From Bacteroidales bacterium (GTDB lineage: Bacteria > Bacteroidota > Bacteroidia > Bacteroidales > UBA932), in contig JAFYEM010000043.1 of assembly GCA_017544265.1 (NCBI GenBank), positions 1-59,795 on the forward strand: a stretch of 59,795 bases of DNA, read 5' to 3'. The notes beneath the pieces are model-generated. The model saw only the letters and a program-made list of their open reading frames with translations. It ran no database searches and was not told the origin of the DNA. The position numbers and the translations under genes were made by a program. Positions 6,936 through 15,364 of the stretch are shown in pieces (position 1 is the stretch's first letter; each line of letters begins with the position of its first letter).

Positions 6936-7754
6936 TTAGGATTTTCCTTGCATTCGCTTACGGTACTCTGAAGGCGTCATACCAGTATGTCTGCGGAAAA
7001 AGCGCGCAAAATAGGACTGATCGTCAAGCCCGACTGAAGAAGCGACGTCTATTACGGGACAGGTGCCTGAGCCGAGCAGTTCCTTAGCTCTGCCAATCCG
7101 GGCTATGTCTATCCACTCTCCGGGACTGCGCCCGGTATAATTCCTGACAAGTCGGCTCAGATAATTGGCACTGATACCTATCTCCGAAGCATATTCACCC
7201 AGACTGCCTGAAACAGGCCCCGGAGAAAAAACCTTCTCCAGAAAGCTCTGGACCAGATTGGGCATGGTACTCTTTTCCAGCGGCTTCAGCCTCGACACCA
7301 GCAGGTCGATTCCCTTCTCGATAAACTGCGTGTCTCCCCTTTCGAATGAAATCTGGAGCATATTGAAAAGTTCCCCGATAAAGCTGGCCTCGTCAAACCA
7401 GAATGCCTGCTGGCAGACCTCCTTCAGCAGAGACAGCACACTGCCGCCGGAGAGCATGACGGGAGAAATCATACCGGTGTATCCCACGGCATCAGAATAG
7501 TGCAGGACAGCAAAGCGGTGCTTCTCGGGAATAAGCAGCAAGTGCCCTGCGGAGCAGAGGTATGGGCGGGAGTCAATTTCAGCAAGCAACTCTCCGCCAG
7601 TCAGGTATATAAAACCTACCTGCGGAAGTGAAGCAAGAGGTACTTTATCGGCTTTGATAAAGCCGCAGGTATTCATTCTCCTGATGAAGAACGAGACAGC
7701 AGAATAGTCCGCGTCCGCCTGCCAGTGGGGAGGAAACAACGGGCCCGGGTTCAT
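6936..7754 (-). CDS. AraC family transcriptional regulator
   Basis: A 272-residue regulator. The N-terminal half (to about 160) looks like an AraC-type cupin ligand-binding domain (VGFIYLTGGELLAEIDSRPY, then LLIPEKHRFAVLHY). The C-terminal 100 residues hold the two helix-turn-helix motifs of the family: LGEYASEIGISANYLSRLVR and IDVASSVGLDDQSYFARFFR, with GMTPSEYR at the end. The start overlaps the stop of the beta-helix lipoprotein gene by four bases (ATGA), so the two are translationally coupled. It probably senses a sugar or another metabolite connected with the preceding lipoprotein; the effector is unknown. Confidence 0.9.
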   Translation of the reverse strand: MNPGPLFPPHWQADADYSAVSFFIRRMNTCGFIKADKVPLASLPQVGFIYLTGGELLAEIDSRPYLCSAGHLLLIPEKHRFAVLHYSDAVGYTGMISPVMLSGGSVLSLLKEVCQQAFWFDEASFIGELFNMLQISFERGDTQFIEKGIDLLVSRLKPLEKSTMPNLVQSFLEKVFSPGPVSGSLGEYASEIGISANYLSRLVRNYTGRSPGEWIDIARIGRAKELLGSGTCPVIDVASSVGLDDQSYFARFFRRHTGMTPSEYRKRMQGKS

Positions 7755-9283
7755 CGTCCGGATATGCTATAACCTGTAAACAGGTCGGGATTCCGGCTCA
7801 ACTCGATAGTCTTGCCGCTGGACGCCCTTACATTGTCCATGAGGATGGAGCCTTCAACCCGATAGGGCACGAGTCCTGAGGCATGCGCATCGCGGGCGAA
7901 ATCGCCGAAAAGATAGACCTTTTCAACAGCCTCGCAGCAAATATCGTCAATCAGCACGTCATGCAGTTCTATCGACGAGGGCAGGCAGCAGGTATAGCCG
8001 AAATCATGATCGCCGTTGTTGGCGCCGTCTATAAGAGTTATCGGATTGCCGGAAAACGGCTTATGGATGCAGTTTTTCAGCAAAACCTCACCATCCCATG
8101 ACGAGCCGTAGTCATCTCTCAGAAGTATGAACGAACGGAAATGCACCTCGCAGTTTTCCATCAGCAGCCGGCCGAAACCCACGCAGCGCATGCCCATGTG
8201 CCCGAAAACGCAGTTTTTCAGGCTGACGTTCTCCACTCCCATGTGGGCGTCGAAGCGGGATATGCTGCAGCGTTCCATAGACAGGTTCTTGCAGTGATTG
8301 GACGTAAAAAGCCCCCAGTATTCAGGATTGTCTATGTCGATTGTCTGGCTGATGTCCTCCCAGCGGACGTTTACGCTGGAGTTTGCGCCCAGGTCGTAGG
8401 ACCCCATACGCGCCGGAATGCCGGCAGACCCCGTAGTCCAGTAGATGCGGTGAGGTGTGAGAAGGCAGTTTCGCAAAGTCACGTCGGCGGCAAAGCGAAC
8501 CCACAGGAAGGCATAATACGGAGCCCCGTGATCTTCCAGTTCATCCTTGACATAATGAGTGAGACCTTCCACAAGCACATTGGAACGCCTTATGTCTATG
8601 CCCCTGACAAAATAGGAGTACTGCGACGGAGCACGGTTCGCGATGGTGGTGAACACACCCCCGCTGATTGTCAGCTGAGCCGTGTCTATGGGCCATGCTG
8701 TAGCACTTGTGATGCGCTCATAGTCCCAGATAATCGCGGAACTCTCCTCTATGTTGCCGTCGGCATCCGCGACCAGCATCTCCTGCTGCGGCACTCCGTT
8801 GTTCTGATTCTCACCCTTCCGTATATAGACACGGTGAGTATCATTCTGAATATGCACCAGACTGCGGCACGGAAGTTTCACGCCGAGATTCGGCTGTCCC
8901 TTCAGAAGGGCGCCCCCCATTCCTTCAATCTCGTATGAAGGCTGTGAAGATTCAACTCTGAACACCGGAGAATCGACGTTATCCAGATTATTGCATTCTA
9001 CGACTATTCCGGAATCATCAATGATGAATCTGGCTGTTCCCCAGAAAGTGTCAGTACGGATGCAGGCCGTCCTCAGGCTGCTTCCTATATAATACGTTGC
9101 CCCGTCCCTGGCTTTCACCGGAAGGCCTTTGGCGTTGGCGGCATCATGAGCCGCGACTATGGCCGGCATGTCATCGTGGCGGCCGTCACCTTTGGCACCG
9201 TACTCTTCATAAGTAATGTAATCCCTGCCGCAGGAAACGGCGCCGGCAAGCAGCAGGAGGGTTGAAAATAGCTTGAATGACAT
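7751..9283 (-). CDS. Lipoprotein with pectate-lyase-like right-handed beta-helix
   Basis: A 510-residue predicted lipoprotein (signal MSFKLFSTLLLLAGAVSCG, Cys18). The segment YEEYGAKGDGRHDDMPAI is the classic opening of the pectate-lyase/RHGA-epimerase beta-helix family, and later short repeated strands (LRNCLL, MERCSI, LKNCVF, MENCEV, LKNCIH) mark successive coils. Proteins of this type are polysaccharide lyases, hydrolases or epimerases, but no catalytic residue could be assigned. The start at 9283 lies one base after the stop of the CPBP protease gene; an upstream in-frame ATG would overlap that gene by 172 bases and add no signal-like sequence. It is coupled to the AraC regulator downstream. 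Confidence 0.7.
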   Translation of the reverse strand: MSFKLFSTLLLLAGAVSCGRDYITYEEYGAKGDGRHDDMPAIVAAHDAANAKGLPVKARDGATYYIGSSLRTACIRTDTFWGTARFIIDDSGIVVECNNLDNVDSPVFRVESSQPSYEIEGMGGALLKGQPNLGVKLPCRSLVHIQNDTHRVYIRKGENQNNGVPQQEMLVADADGNIEESSAIIWDYERITSATAWPIDTAQLTISGGVFTTIANRAPSQYSYFVRGIDIRRSNVLVEGLTHYVKDELEDHGAPYYAFLWVRFAADVTLRNCLLTPHRIYWTTGSAGIPARMGSYDLGANSSVNVRWEDISQTIDIDNPEYWGLFTSNHCKNLSMERCSISRFDAHMGVENVSLKNCVFGHMGMRCVGFGRLLMENCEVHFRSFILLRDDYGSSWDGEVLLKNCIHKPFSGNPITLIDGANNGDHDFGYTCCLPSSIELHDVLIDDICCEAVEKVYLFGDFARDAHASGLVPYRVEGSILMDNVRASSGKTIELSRNPDLFTGYSISGR

Positions 9284-9284
9284 A

Positions 9285-9929
9285 TCAGATGGGATAAATG
9301 ACAAACACAAGAGCGTCCCAGAGGGCATGGCTGACGACAAGTGCGGGCAGCAGCCCCGGCCTGAGCCTGTAGATAAGTCCCCAGACGGCTCCGGCCACCA
9401 TTGCTGCCATAACCAGCATGAAATTGAATGACCAGATGTGCACGAGCGCATAGACAAGCGTCGTCAGCAAAAAAGCGAAATCCGCGGCGCGCTTTCCGGG
9501 AAGTATGCGCGAGAGAGTGCGCTGTACGTATCCGCGCCAGAACAGTTCTTCCGCAGGACCTATCAGAAAGAGCAGCAGCAGCGTAATCCCCCACTGCGGA
9601 AGTCCGGTCTTCATTGCATAGACCGCATCGACCTCTCCCCTGGCGAAATCGAAAATCATGGCAGATAGTTTGTCTCCAATCCAGAATATCCCCCAGAGAG
9701 CAAAGGCGATAATCACGCCTGCAGCTACCTGCAGCAGCGGTTTTTCTATTTTCAGCAAAGCCTTCCGGTCCGGGGTGAACGCCAGGCACAGACTGCTCAG
9801 CACCACAGCCGCGACGGACATGACCAGCCAGAAATTCGGCCGTCCAGAAGTCCATGGGCTGAACATATAGAACCAGAAAAAGGCGGCCAAACCGACCGCC
9901 AGAGCGAGTTTACGCAAGTCAGGCGTCAT
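9285..9929 (-). CDS. CPBP family intramembrane metalloprotease
   Basis: A 214-residue multi-pass membrane protein of the CAAX-protease and bacteriocin-processing (CPBP) family. The three family motifs are visible in order: EELFWRGYVQR (EExxxR, about residues 127-137), ALVHIWSFN (FxxxH-like), and SHALWDALV (HxxxD-like) near the C terminus. These residues bind the catalytic metal. Some family members cleave prenylated or secreted peptides, others have lost activity. The start codon overlaps the stop of the prenyltransferase gene (ATGA). Its position between a prenyltransferase and an exported lipoprotein is suggestive but does not define a substrate. Confidence 0.85.
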   Translation of the reverse strand: MTPDLRKLALAVGLAAFFWFYMFSPWTSGRPNFWLVMSVAAVVLSSLCLAFTPDRKALLKIEKPLLQVAAGVIIAFALWGIFWIGDKLSAMIFDFARGEVDAVYAMKTGLPQWGITLLLLFLIGPAEELFWRGYVQRTLSRILPGKRAADFAFLLTTLVYALVHIWSFNFMLVMAAMVAGAVWGLIYRLRPGLLPALVVSHALWDALVFVIYPI

Positions 9930-10828
9930 AGCCAGTGAGATATGAACAGGCCTAGCGACAACAACAGCGAGAACTGGAGCTGAAGCTGTGACGAGTGGAA
10001 ATCCAGGCCCTTCATGGCCTCGCGGCCGACCTTCGGATATGTGGCGGCCTGGGCGAAGTTCTTATAGGCCTTATAGCCCGAGAGCAGGCAGATGAGTGCG
10101 AGCGGAGGCAGCCATCCGGCGATTACGGATGCGATGACGCATACGAAGGGCAGTACCATATAGCAGCAATAGAGCAAGGCCGAGGCCTTCTCCCCTATCA
10201 GCATCGCAAAAGTCTTTATGCCGGCAGCCCTGTCAGTGGGCGTGTCCAGAGTATTGTTCGCGTGCAGCACGGACACGGTGATTATGCCTATGGGAACGGC
10301 CAGGACCAGGGTCTCGAAGTGCCATTCTCCCGTTACGGCATAGGCCATGCCGATGACGGCCAGGACCCCGAAAATCTGGAATATGTCCGCATCGCCCAGG
10401 GCATGGTATTTAAAGAAAGAATACAAGGCGGTGAAAGCCACTGCTATCACTCCTACAATCAGCACTCCGATGCCGCTTATTGCGAAAATCGCAAGTCCTG
10501 CACCAATACCGAGGGCAAAAAGAATAATACTGAATACAAGGTACTCCTTCGGCTTGAAGTGCCCGAATACGAGGTTGGGCACTGCATAGGCATCTTTATT
10601 ATCCACTCCGCTACGGTAGTCGAACCAGTCGCTCAGCACATTCCCGGCTGCATGCAGCAGCACCACGCCGAGCAGCGAAAGGCCCAGAATCACCCATGGC
10701 ATCACACCGGAAGGAACGAGCCCCTTTGCAAAAAGAAAGGCAAAAGTGACGATAAGGGGCATTGTGGAAACGGAAAAAGACCAATAGCGAGTAACCGCAA
10801 ACCATTCTTTTACACTGTGTTTTCCCAT
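9926..10828 (-). CDS. UbiA family prenyltransferase, MenA-like
   Basis: A 300-residue membrane protein with about eight or nine hydrophobic helices. The two Asp-rich motifs of UbiA prenyltransferases are present: NVLSDWFDYRSGVD (about residues 64-77) and NNTLDTPTDRAAG (near 191-203), the second followed by KTFAMLIG as in MenA proteins (GKRTLA-like). MenA attaches a polyprenyl chain to 1,4-dihydroxy-2-naphthoate in menaquinone synthesis, which Bacteroidales use for anaerobic respiration. The NNxxD...D spacing fits MenA better than UbiA or chlorophyll synthase. It is the first gene of a minus-strand operon with CPBP protease, beta-helix lipoprotein and AraC regulator; no other men gene is in view. 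Confidence 0.75.
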   Translation of the reverse strand: MGKHSVKEWFAVTRYWSFSVSTMPLIVTFAFLFAKGLVPSGVMPWVILGLSLLGVVLLHAAGNVLSDWFDYRSGVDNKDAYAVPNLVFGHFKPKEYLVFSIILFALGIGAGLAIFAISGIGVLIVGVIAVAFTALYSFFKYHALGDADIFQIFGVLAVIGMAYAVTGEWHFETLVLAVPIGIITVSVLHANNTLDTPTDRAAGIKTFAMLIGEKASALLYCCYMVLPFVCVIASVIAGWLPPLALICLLSGYKAYKNFAQAATYPKVGREAMKGLDFHSSQLQLQFSLLLSLGLFISHWL

Positions 10829-10910
10829 CTTATGGCAGATTGTTTTGTTCTATTCAATTTTGTGCGAATTTACCAATTTTTTCAGTATATTCGCAAAAAT
10901 TGTTTCAGAT

Positions 10911-11933
10911 ATGCTTCTTTTCCGATGTGACTACGCAGAAGGGGCTCACCCAGAGATACTAAGGCGGCTGGCGGAGACAAACTTCGAGCAAATGGAAGGT
11001 TACGGATCTGACGCCTACAGCGAAAGCGCCAGGCAGAAAATACTCAACGCCTGCGGCTGCCCCGGGGGCGAGGTCTTTCTGCTGAGCGGAGGCACCCAGA
11101 CAAATGCCACCGTCATTTCCGCCCTGCTGGAAGAATACCAGGGCGTGGTGGCAGTGGACACAGGACACATCAATGTCCATGAATCCGGGGCCGTGGAATA
11201 TACCGGGCACAAAGTGTTCGCCCTGCCACAGCACGATGGAAAAATGGACGCCACCGAACTGGAAGCCTTTCTAACCAGCTTCGACGAGGATCCCAACAAG
11301 GACCACATGGTATGGCCCGGACTGGTGTATATTTCCCTTCCGACTGAATTCGGCACAATCTATTCCCGCTCCGAACTGACAGAACTGCAGTCGGTGGCCC
11401 ACAGGCACGGACTCCTGCTTTTCATAGACGGCGCGCGTCTCGGTTATGCCCTCGCCTGCGACGCCGCGGACTTCGGCCTTGAAGATATGAAAGACCTTTG
11501 CGACGCTTTCTACATAGGAGGCACCAAGGTAGGTGCGCTATGCGGAGAGGCGGTTGTATTTCCCAAAGGAGGGCCAAGGCACTTCTTCACCATAGTCAAG
11601 CAGCACGGGGCCCTGCTGGCCAAAGGAAGGCTGCTCGGAGTCCAGTTCGATACGCTTTTCACTGACAATCTTTACCTTATTATTGCCCGGAACGCCATAG
11701 ACCGCGCCGGGGAGCTTGTTTCAGTGCTGAAAGAAAAGGATATTCCCTTCTTCCTGGAATCTCCTACCAACCAGCAGTTCGTCATTCTGGAAAATGATTA
11801 TATGAACCGGCTCGCTGAAAAAGTCGGCTTCGATATCTGGCAGCCCCATGACGCCACACACACTGTAGTCCGCTTTGCCACAAGCTGGGCAAGCACTTCC
11901 GGGCAAATAGAAGCACTCAGTCAATTGCTATGA
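10911..11933 (+). CDS. Low-specificity threonine aldolase (PLP, beta-eliminating lyase family)
   Basis: A 340-residue fold-type I PLP enzyme that cleaves L-threonine or L-allo-threonine to glycine and acetaldehyde. Visible motifs: the N-terminal FRCDYAEGAHPEIL, the glycine-rich cofactor segment LLSGGTQTNATVI, FIDGARLGYAL (Asp173 for the pyridine nitrogen) and YIGGTKVGAL, whose Lys206 should form the Schiff base. The start MLLFRCDY fits the family; an upstream in-frame ATG at 10845 would add an unlikely Phe-rich extension and cover the promoter region. A -7-like TATATTCG is at 10886-10893. The next gene, an SDR, overlaps its stop by four bases. Glycine made here could feed the GCV system encoded at 42-47 kb (inferred). 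Confidence 0.85.
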   Translation: MLLFRCDYAEGAHPEILRRLAETNFEQMEGYGSDAYSESARQKILNACGCPGGEVFLLSGGTQTNATVISALLEEYQGVVAVDTGHINVHESGAVEYTGHKVFALPQHDGKMDATELEAFLTSFDEDPNKDHMVWPGLVYISLPTEFGTIYSRSELTELQSVAHRHGLLLFIDGARLGYALACDAADFGLEDMKDLCDAFYIGGTKVGALCGEAVVFPKGGPRHFFTIVKQHGALLAKGRLLGVQFDTLFTDNLYLIIARNAIDRAGELVSVLKEKDIPFFLESPTNQQFVILENDYMNRLAEKVGFDIWQPHDATHTVVRFATSWASTSGQIEALSQLL

Positions 11934-12712
11934 CTTCCATGAAAAATGCGCTTATAACAGGAGCAAGTTCCGGAATAGGCCTGGAGTTCGCCAGACAGCT
12001 CGCCGCGAAAGGCTGCTCTCTCGCCATAATAAGCAACCGGCAGGAAGAACTTGAAAGCGCCGCAAAGTCCATCCGCGACGAATTCCCAGTGCAGGTCCAG
12101 ACCCTATGCATAGACCTTTCGGAGAGCGGGGCAGCCGCAAAAGTCGCCGCATGGTGCGATGAAACCTGTTTTCAGCCTGACGTGCTCGTCAACAACGCCG
12201 GAATGTTCTTCATGCACTATCTGGACAAAGAACGGCTCCCGCTAGTGCGTAAAATGATAGGACTCCATGTCCAGGCCATCACGGAACTATGCATTATCTT
12301 CGGCGAACGCATGCGCAGCCGCTCTGAAGGATATATACTGAATGTCGCGTCCATGACAGCACGCCTCCCCGCCCCCAGCATCGCCATATATTCTGCGAGC
12401 AAGGCCTATCTGATGAGCTTCGGAAAGAGCCTCTCCTACGAACTGAGGCCCTATGGAGTGAAACTTACCACAGTCTGCCCCGCGGCCGTGGACACTGGCC
12501 TGTATCCCCTCGGCGACAAACTGCGCAGGACCCTCCGGCGCCTCGGAATAATAATGAGCACTGAAAAACTGGTCCGGAAATCTCTCAGGGCGCTGCGGCA
12601 CGGCCGTCGTGAACTGAATCCCGGATTCGGGAACTTTCTGGTCCCTGTTCTGATGGGAATTGTCCCGGCACGTCTGATAGACTCCCTGGGGATGAAGCTG
12701 ATAAACAAATAG
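11930..12712 (+). CDS. Short-chain dehydrogenase/reductase
   Basis: A 260-residue classical SDR oxidoreductase. It has the NAD(P)-binding motif TGASSGIG (about residues 10-17), the structural NNAG (near 88-91) and the catalytic YSASK (near 150), preceded by a serine in NVASMTARL. The start overlaps the stop of the threonine aldolase gene (ATGA), suggesting coupling; MKNAL three codons later is an alternative start. The C terminus ends in a basic, hydrophobic region (RRELNPGFGNFLVPVLMGI) that may lie on the membrane, as in some DltE-like SDRs. The substrate cannot be predicted. Confidence 0.85.
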   Translation: MTSMKNALITGASSGIGLEFARQLAAKGCSLAIISNRQEELESAAKSIRDEFPVQVQTLCIDLSESGAAAKVAAWCDETCFQPDVLVNNAGMFFMHYLDKERLPLVRKMIGLHVQAITELCIIFGERMRSRSEGYILNVASMTARLPAPSIAIYSASKAYLMSFGKSLSYELRPYGVKLTTVCPAAVDTGLYPLGDKLRRTLRRLGIIMSTEKLVRKSLRALRHGRRELNPGFGNFLVPVLMGIVPARLIDSLGMKLINK

Positions 12713-12717
12713 TTTTT

Positions 12718-12749
12718 TTTGTAATATCGATTATTAATCCATATATTTG
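12718..12749 (+). promoter_or_regulatory. Promoter of the kinase-AAA+ gene
   Basis: TTTG (12718-12721), 20 bases, TATATTTG (12742-12749). The transcript would start about 12 bases before the ATG. Confidence 0.65.
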
Positions 12750-12768
12750 TAGGAAAGTCGATTGTTTT

Positions 12769-14514
12769 ATGCTGACGCTGAAGGAAAACGAAAAAATTGG
12801 CCGATACTCTGTCAATCACCTTATAAAGCAGAGTGTTTTCAACGGCACATACAAGGTCTCGGACGATGAAGGGAAAGCATACTTCATGAAATTCTTCGAG
12901 GTTGGGAAAGTTCCGGAAAAAATGCTTCAGGACGGCGTCGTAAGGGAAATAGTACAGAGCCGGGATATCCGTCACGAGAACGTGATTTCTTATGTCGATG
13001 ACGGCGAGACAGACCGAGACGGGGCCAAATACCAGTACCTGATATGCGATTTCCTGCGCGGAAAACTCCTTTCGGAATTTCTGGAATCAGAAGGCTGCTT
13101 CCCGGTGGATGTTGCAAAGAACGTCCTGCTGGGAATTCTCGAAGGTCTCAGATATCTTCTGGGCAAGGACCTTCTCCACAACGACATCTGTCCCCGTAAT
13201 ATCATACTCGAGGAATCCGGCAAGGACAATTACATTCCTCGGATCATAGACCTCGGGCACCTCGGGGGCTATGTTCACGGCACTCCCACTTTCCCGGTGG
13301 AGGACCTGAACCTGCTGTACAGCGCACCCGAAACCCTTTCCGGTTTTTTCGAGTGGAACAGCGACGTATTCTCCGCGGCAGCGCTGCTGTACACCATGAT
13401 TGCCGGAAAGGCCCCATGGGACTGCGAGCTCGGTTCTTCGGAGAGTTATGCGGACCGCAAGAGGAAAGTGCGCAATGCGCGCCGCGAGGAACTGGACACT
13501 GCCGTACTGCGCGAAAAAGGTGCCGCAGAGGATCTTGTCAACCTGATTGTCAGAGGGCTTGACATCACATCCAAGCGCTGCAGCATGGAGGAGTTTTACG
13601 ACGCCCTTACCGGCAAAGCCGCTGTGGAAAAACCGAAATCCGACGGCGGACATCCCCATAAAACGGAAGAGGGCAAGCGCGATGGCGGGCAGGAGGAAGA
13701 AGGACACACCACTGCGAAAGTCCAGATAAAGAAACGCAGCGGAGGCGGTTTCGCCGATGTCGCCGGCATGGACAATCTCAAGGACGAACTCACCAAGCGG
13801 GTAATATGGATACTCCGCGACAAGGAAAAAGCCGAGAAATACCGCCTTATGCCGCCCAACGGAATGGTCCTGTACGGCCCTCCGGGCTGCGGAAAGACTT
13901 ATTTCGCCGAGAAATTCGCCGAGGAGTCCGGCTTCAATTTCTCGCTCGTGAACGGTTCCGACCTCGGCAGTGTCTATATCCACGGCACCCAGGGCAAGAT
14001 TGCGGACCTGTTCAAAAAAGCCGAGCAGAACGCCCCCACGATACTCTGTTTCGACGAATTCGACTCTTTCGTGCCGTCCAGGGGCTCCGAAGCCGCGCAG
14101 CACCGCCCGGAAGAAGTCAATGAATTCCTCGGGCAGCTGAACAACTGCGCGAAGAAAGGTATCTTCGTCATAGGCACCACCAACCGACTGGATCTGATAG
14201 ACCCCGCCGTGCTGCGCAAAGGCCGCATGGACCTGCACATCGAGATTCCTGCTCCTGACGCCGCCACGCGCAAGCTTATGTTCGAGCACCACCTCAAAGG
14301 CCGACCTCTTGCCGACGACATAGACACGGACGCTCTCGCCGCGATGACGGACAATTACGCCGCGTCAGACATTGCCTTCATCGTCAATGAGGCTTCCATG
14401 ATGGCTGCGCTGGCGGATGAGCTCGTCAGCCAGTCTCATATAGTCAATTCCGTCAAGAGCAACCGTTCATCCCTCGGAAAGAGGGACGACAGGCCGCGCA
14501 TCGGATTCAAATGA
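12769..14514 (+). CDS. Fusion of a eukaryotic-like protein kinase and an AAA+ ATPase
   Basis: A 581-residue cytoplasmic protein with two enzymatic modules. Residues 1-280 are a Hanks-type Ser/Thr kinase: Lys41 (MKFF), Glu60 (VVREI), the catalytic loop HNDICPRN (Asp139, Asn144), the metal-binding DLG (Asp161) and an APE motif (186-188). Its glycine loop is poor, but all core catalytic residues are present. A charged low-complexity linker (about 285-325) leads to an AAA+ domain of the FtsH/Cdc48 class with GPPGCGKT (370-377), Walker B ILCFDEFD (426-432), sensor GTTNR and the arginine finger in LRKGRMD. No membrane helix or protease domain is seen. The next gene, 31 bases away, encodes a YbjN-like protein. 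The pair may form a regulated remodelling machine (inferred). Confidence 0.85.
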   Translation: MLTLKENEKIGRYSVNHLIKQSVFNGTYKVSDDEGKAYFMKFFEVGKVPEKMLQDGVVREIVQSRDIRHENVISYVDDGETDRDGAKYQYLICDFLRGKLLSEFLESEGCFPVDVAKNVLLGILEGLRYLLGKDLLHNDICPRNIILEESGKDNYIPRIIDLGHLGGYVHGTPTFPVEDLNLLYSAPETLSGFFEWNSDVFSAAALLYTMIAGKAPWDCELGSSESYADRKRKVRNARREELDTAVLREKGAAEDLVNLIVRGLDITSKRCSMEEFYDALTGKAAVEKPKSDGGHPHKTEEGKRDGGQEEEGHTTAKVQIKKRSGGGFADVAGMDNLKDELTKRVIWILRDKEKAEKYRLMPPNGMVLYGPPGCGKTYFAEKFAEESGFNFSLVNGSDLGSVYIHGTQGKIADLFKKAEQNAPTILCFDEFDSFVPSRGSEAAQHRPEEVNEFLGQLNNCAKKGIFVIGTTNRLDLIDPAVLRKGRMDLHIEIPAPDAATRKLMFEHHLKGRPLADDIDTDALAAMTDNYAASDIAFIVNEASMMAALADELVSQSHIVNSVKSNRSSLGKRDDRPRIGFK

Positions 14515-14545
14515 TTATGTCAAACCCATTTAATAACCCAAAATT

Positions 14546-14926
14546 ATGAACATTAAAGAACAAATCGTCGAATTCCTCTCCAAGCAGGGACTTCGCCCCG
14601 AAATTGAAGATGACGCCATCTACTTCCGTTATCAGATGCTCAACTACTACATCCAATGGGACGAAGAAGACGCGAACTTCCTCCAGATTGCTCTCCCCGG
14701 TGTTATGGACACCGATGACAACAATCGTATCGACGCTCTTGAGGCTTGCAATGCGGTCAACGACCGCCGTAAAGTCGTAAAGGCTGTCATCACTCCCCGC
14801 GGAAAAGTATGGATCCTCGCCGAGCAGCTTCTGGACCAGGACCCTGCATTAGACGATGTTATCCCCCGCACCATCAATATGCTTATGCAGGCATACAACA
14901 TCTTCCTCGAGGAAATGCGCAAATAA
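14546..14926 (+). CDS. YbjN-like small protein, partner of the kinase-AAA+ gene
   Basis: A 126-residue acidic protein with the alpha-beta layout of YbjN/type III secretion chaperone-like domains: helix IKEQIVEFLSKQGL, strands around AIYFRYQ and NYYIQWDEED, then FLQIALPGV, a helix ALEACNAVNDR, strand VVKAVI and C-terminal helices. Such folds act as chaperones or adaptors that bind partner proteins. It follows the kinase-AAA+ gene by 31 bases on the same strand and precedes a strong terminator, so the two form a bicistronic unit. The assignment rests on pattern and length rather than a strict motif. Confidence 0.6.
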   Translation: MNIKEQIVEFLSKQGLRPEIEDDAIYFRYQMLNYYIQWDEEDANFLQIALPGVMDTDDNNRIDALEACNAVNDRRKVVKAVITPRGKVWILAEQLLDQDPALDDVIPRTINMLMQAYNIFLEEMRK

Positions 14927-14946
14927 GAGCTTCAGCACTCACTTTG

Positions 14947-14992
14947 ACAGACAGGGGACCGGCTATTGGAAGCCAGTCCCCTGTCTGTTTTG
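14947..14992 (+). terminator. Terminator of the kinase-AAA+/YbjN operon
   Basis: ACAGACAGGGGAC (14947-14959) and GTCCCCTGTCTGT (14976-14988) form a perfect 13-bp stem, followed by TTTTG. Confidence 0.85.
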
Positions 14993-15005
14993 TGTACGGG
15001 GAGGT

Positions 15006-15164
15006 TTATCCGGCCGGTGAAAAATCCTCTTTTCCCATGCCGCAGGCCGGGCAGACCCAGTCCTCGGGTAGTTCCTCGAATTGAGTTCCGGGAGCGATTC
15101 CGTTGTCCGGATCGCCCGCCGCCGGGTCATATTCATACCCGCAGATGTTGCATACGTACTTCAT
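15006..15164 (-). CDS. Rubredoxin
   Basis: A 52-residue electron carrier with one Fe(SCys)4 centre. The two ligand pairs are CNIC (residues 5-8) and CPAC (38-41), in the canonical frame [14 protein letters not shown]...[10 protein letters not shown]. The start MKYVC is exact for the family; an upstream in-frame ATG adds 11 residues that do not belong and lies at the promoter. It is a single gene with its own promoter at 15197-15227. It probably serves peroxide or oxygen detoxification with rubrerythrin-type partners, which are not in the window. Confidence 0.95.
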   Translation of the reverse strand: MKYVCNICGYEYDPAAGDPDNGIAPGTQFEELPEDWVCPACGMGKEDFSPAG

Positions 15165-15196
15165 GGCATCCTGATTTAATGAATTGTACTTCGGCA

Positions 15197-15227
15197 CTAA
15201 GATAGGTAATTTATTATAGACTTCAAA
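15197..15227 (-). promoter_or_regulatory. Promoter of rubredoxin
   Basis: Minus strand: TTTG (15227-15224), 19 bases, TATCTTAG (15204-15197), six of eight positions matching TAnnTTTG. Confidence 0.55.
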
Positions 15228-15262
15228 GAATCATGCGTTTTGTAAAGAAAAATCGGCAATAT

Positions 15263-15346
15263 GGATGCGTTTACTACTTATTCATTGGGAACGATATACC
15301 TGTTTACACTAAATGAGAGAAACGCATCCTATTCGGGTGCGTTTTT
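15263..15346 (+). other. Attenuator-like set of three competing stems ending in a terminator
   Basis: GGATGCGTTT (15263-15272) can pair perfectly with AAACGCATCC (15320-15329). The same middle segment can pair with GGGTGCGTTT (15335-15344), giving a compact hairpin followed by a T run, a typical terminator. The two pairings exclude each other. No plus-strand gene follows closely; the next is a pseudogene, then yitT at 17759. It may be a small RNA or a relic. Confidence 0.5.
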
Positions 15347-15364
15347 AATTAATGTAATCACACA

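Noticed and set aside
10859-10893. TTTG and TATATTCG as a full promoter for the threonine aldolase gene
   Set aside because: The spacing of 23 bases is too long for the usual 18-20, so only the -7-like element is mentioned.
13087-14292. A 401-codon minus-strand ORF
   Set aside because: It is antisense to the kinase-AAA+ gene, has no family signature, and is explained by the codon bias of the real gene.
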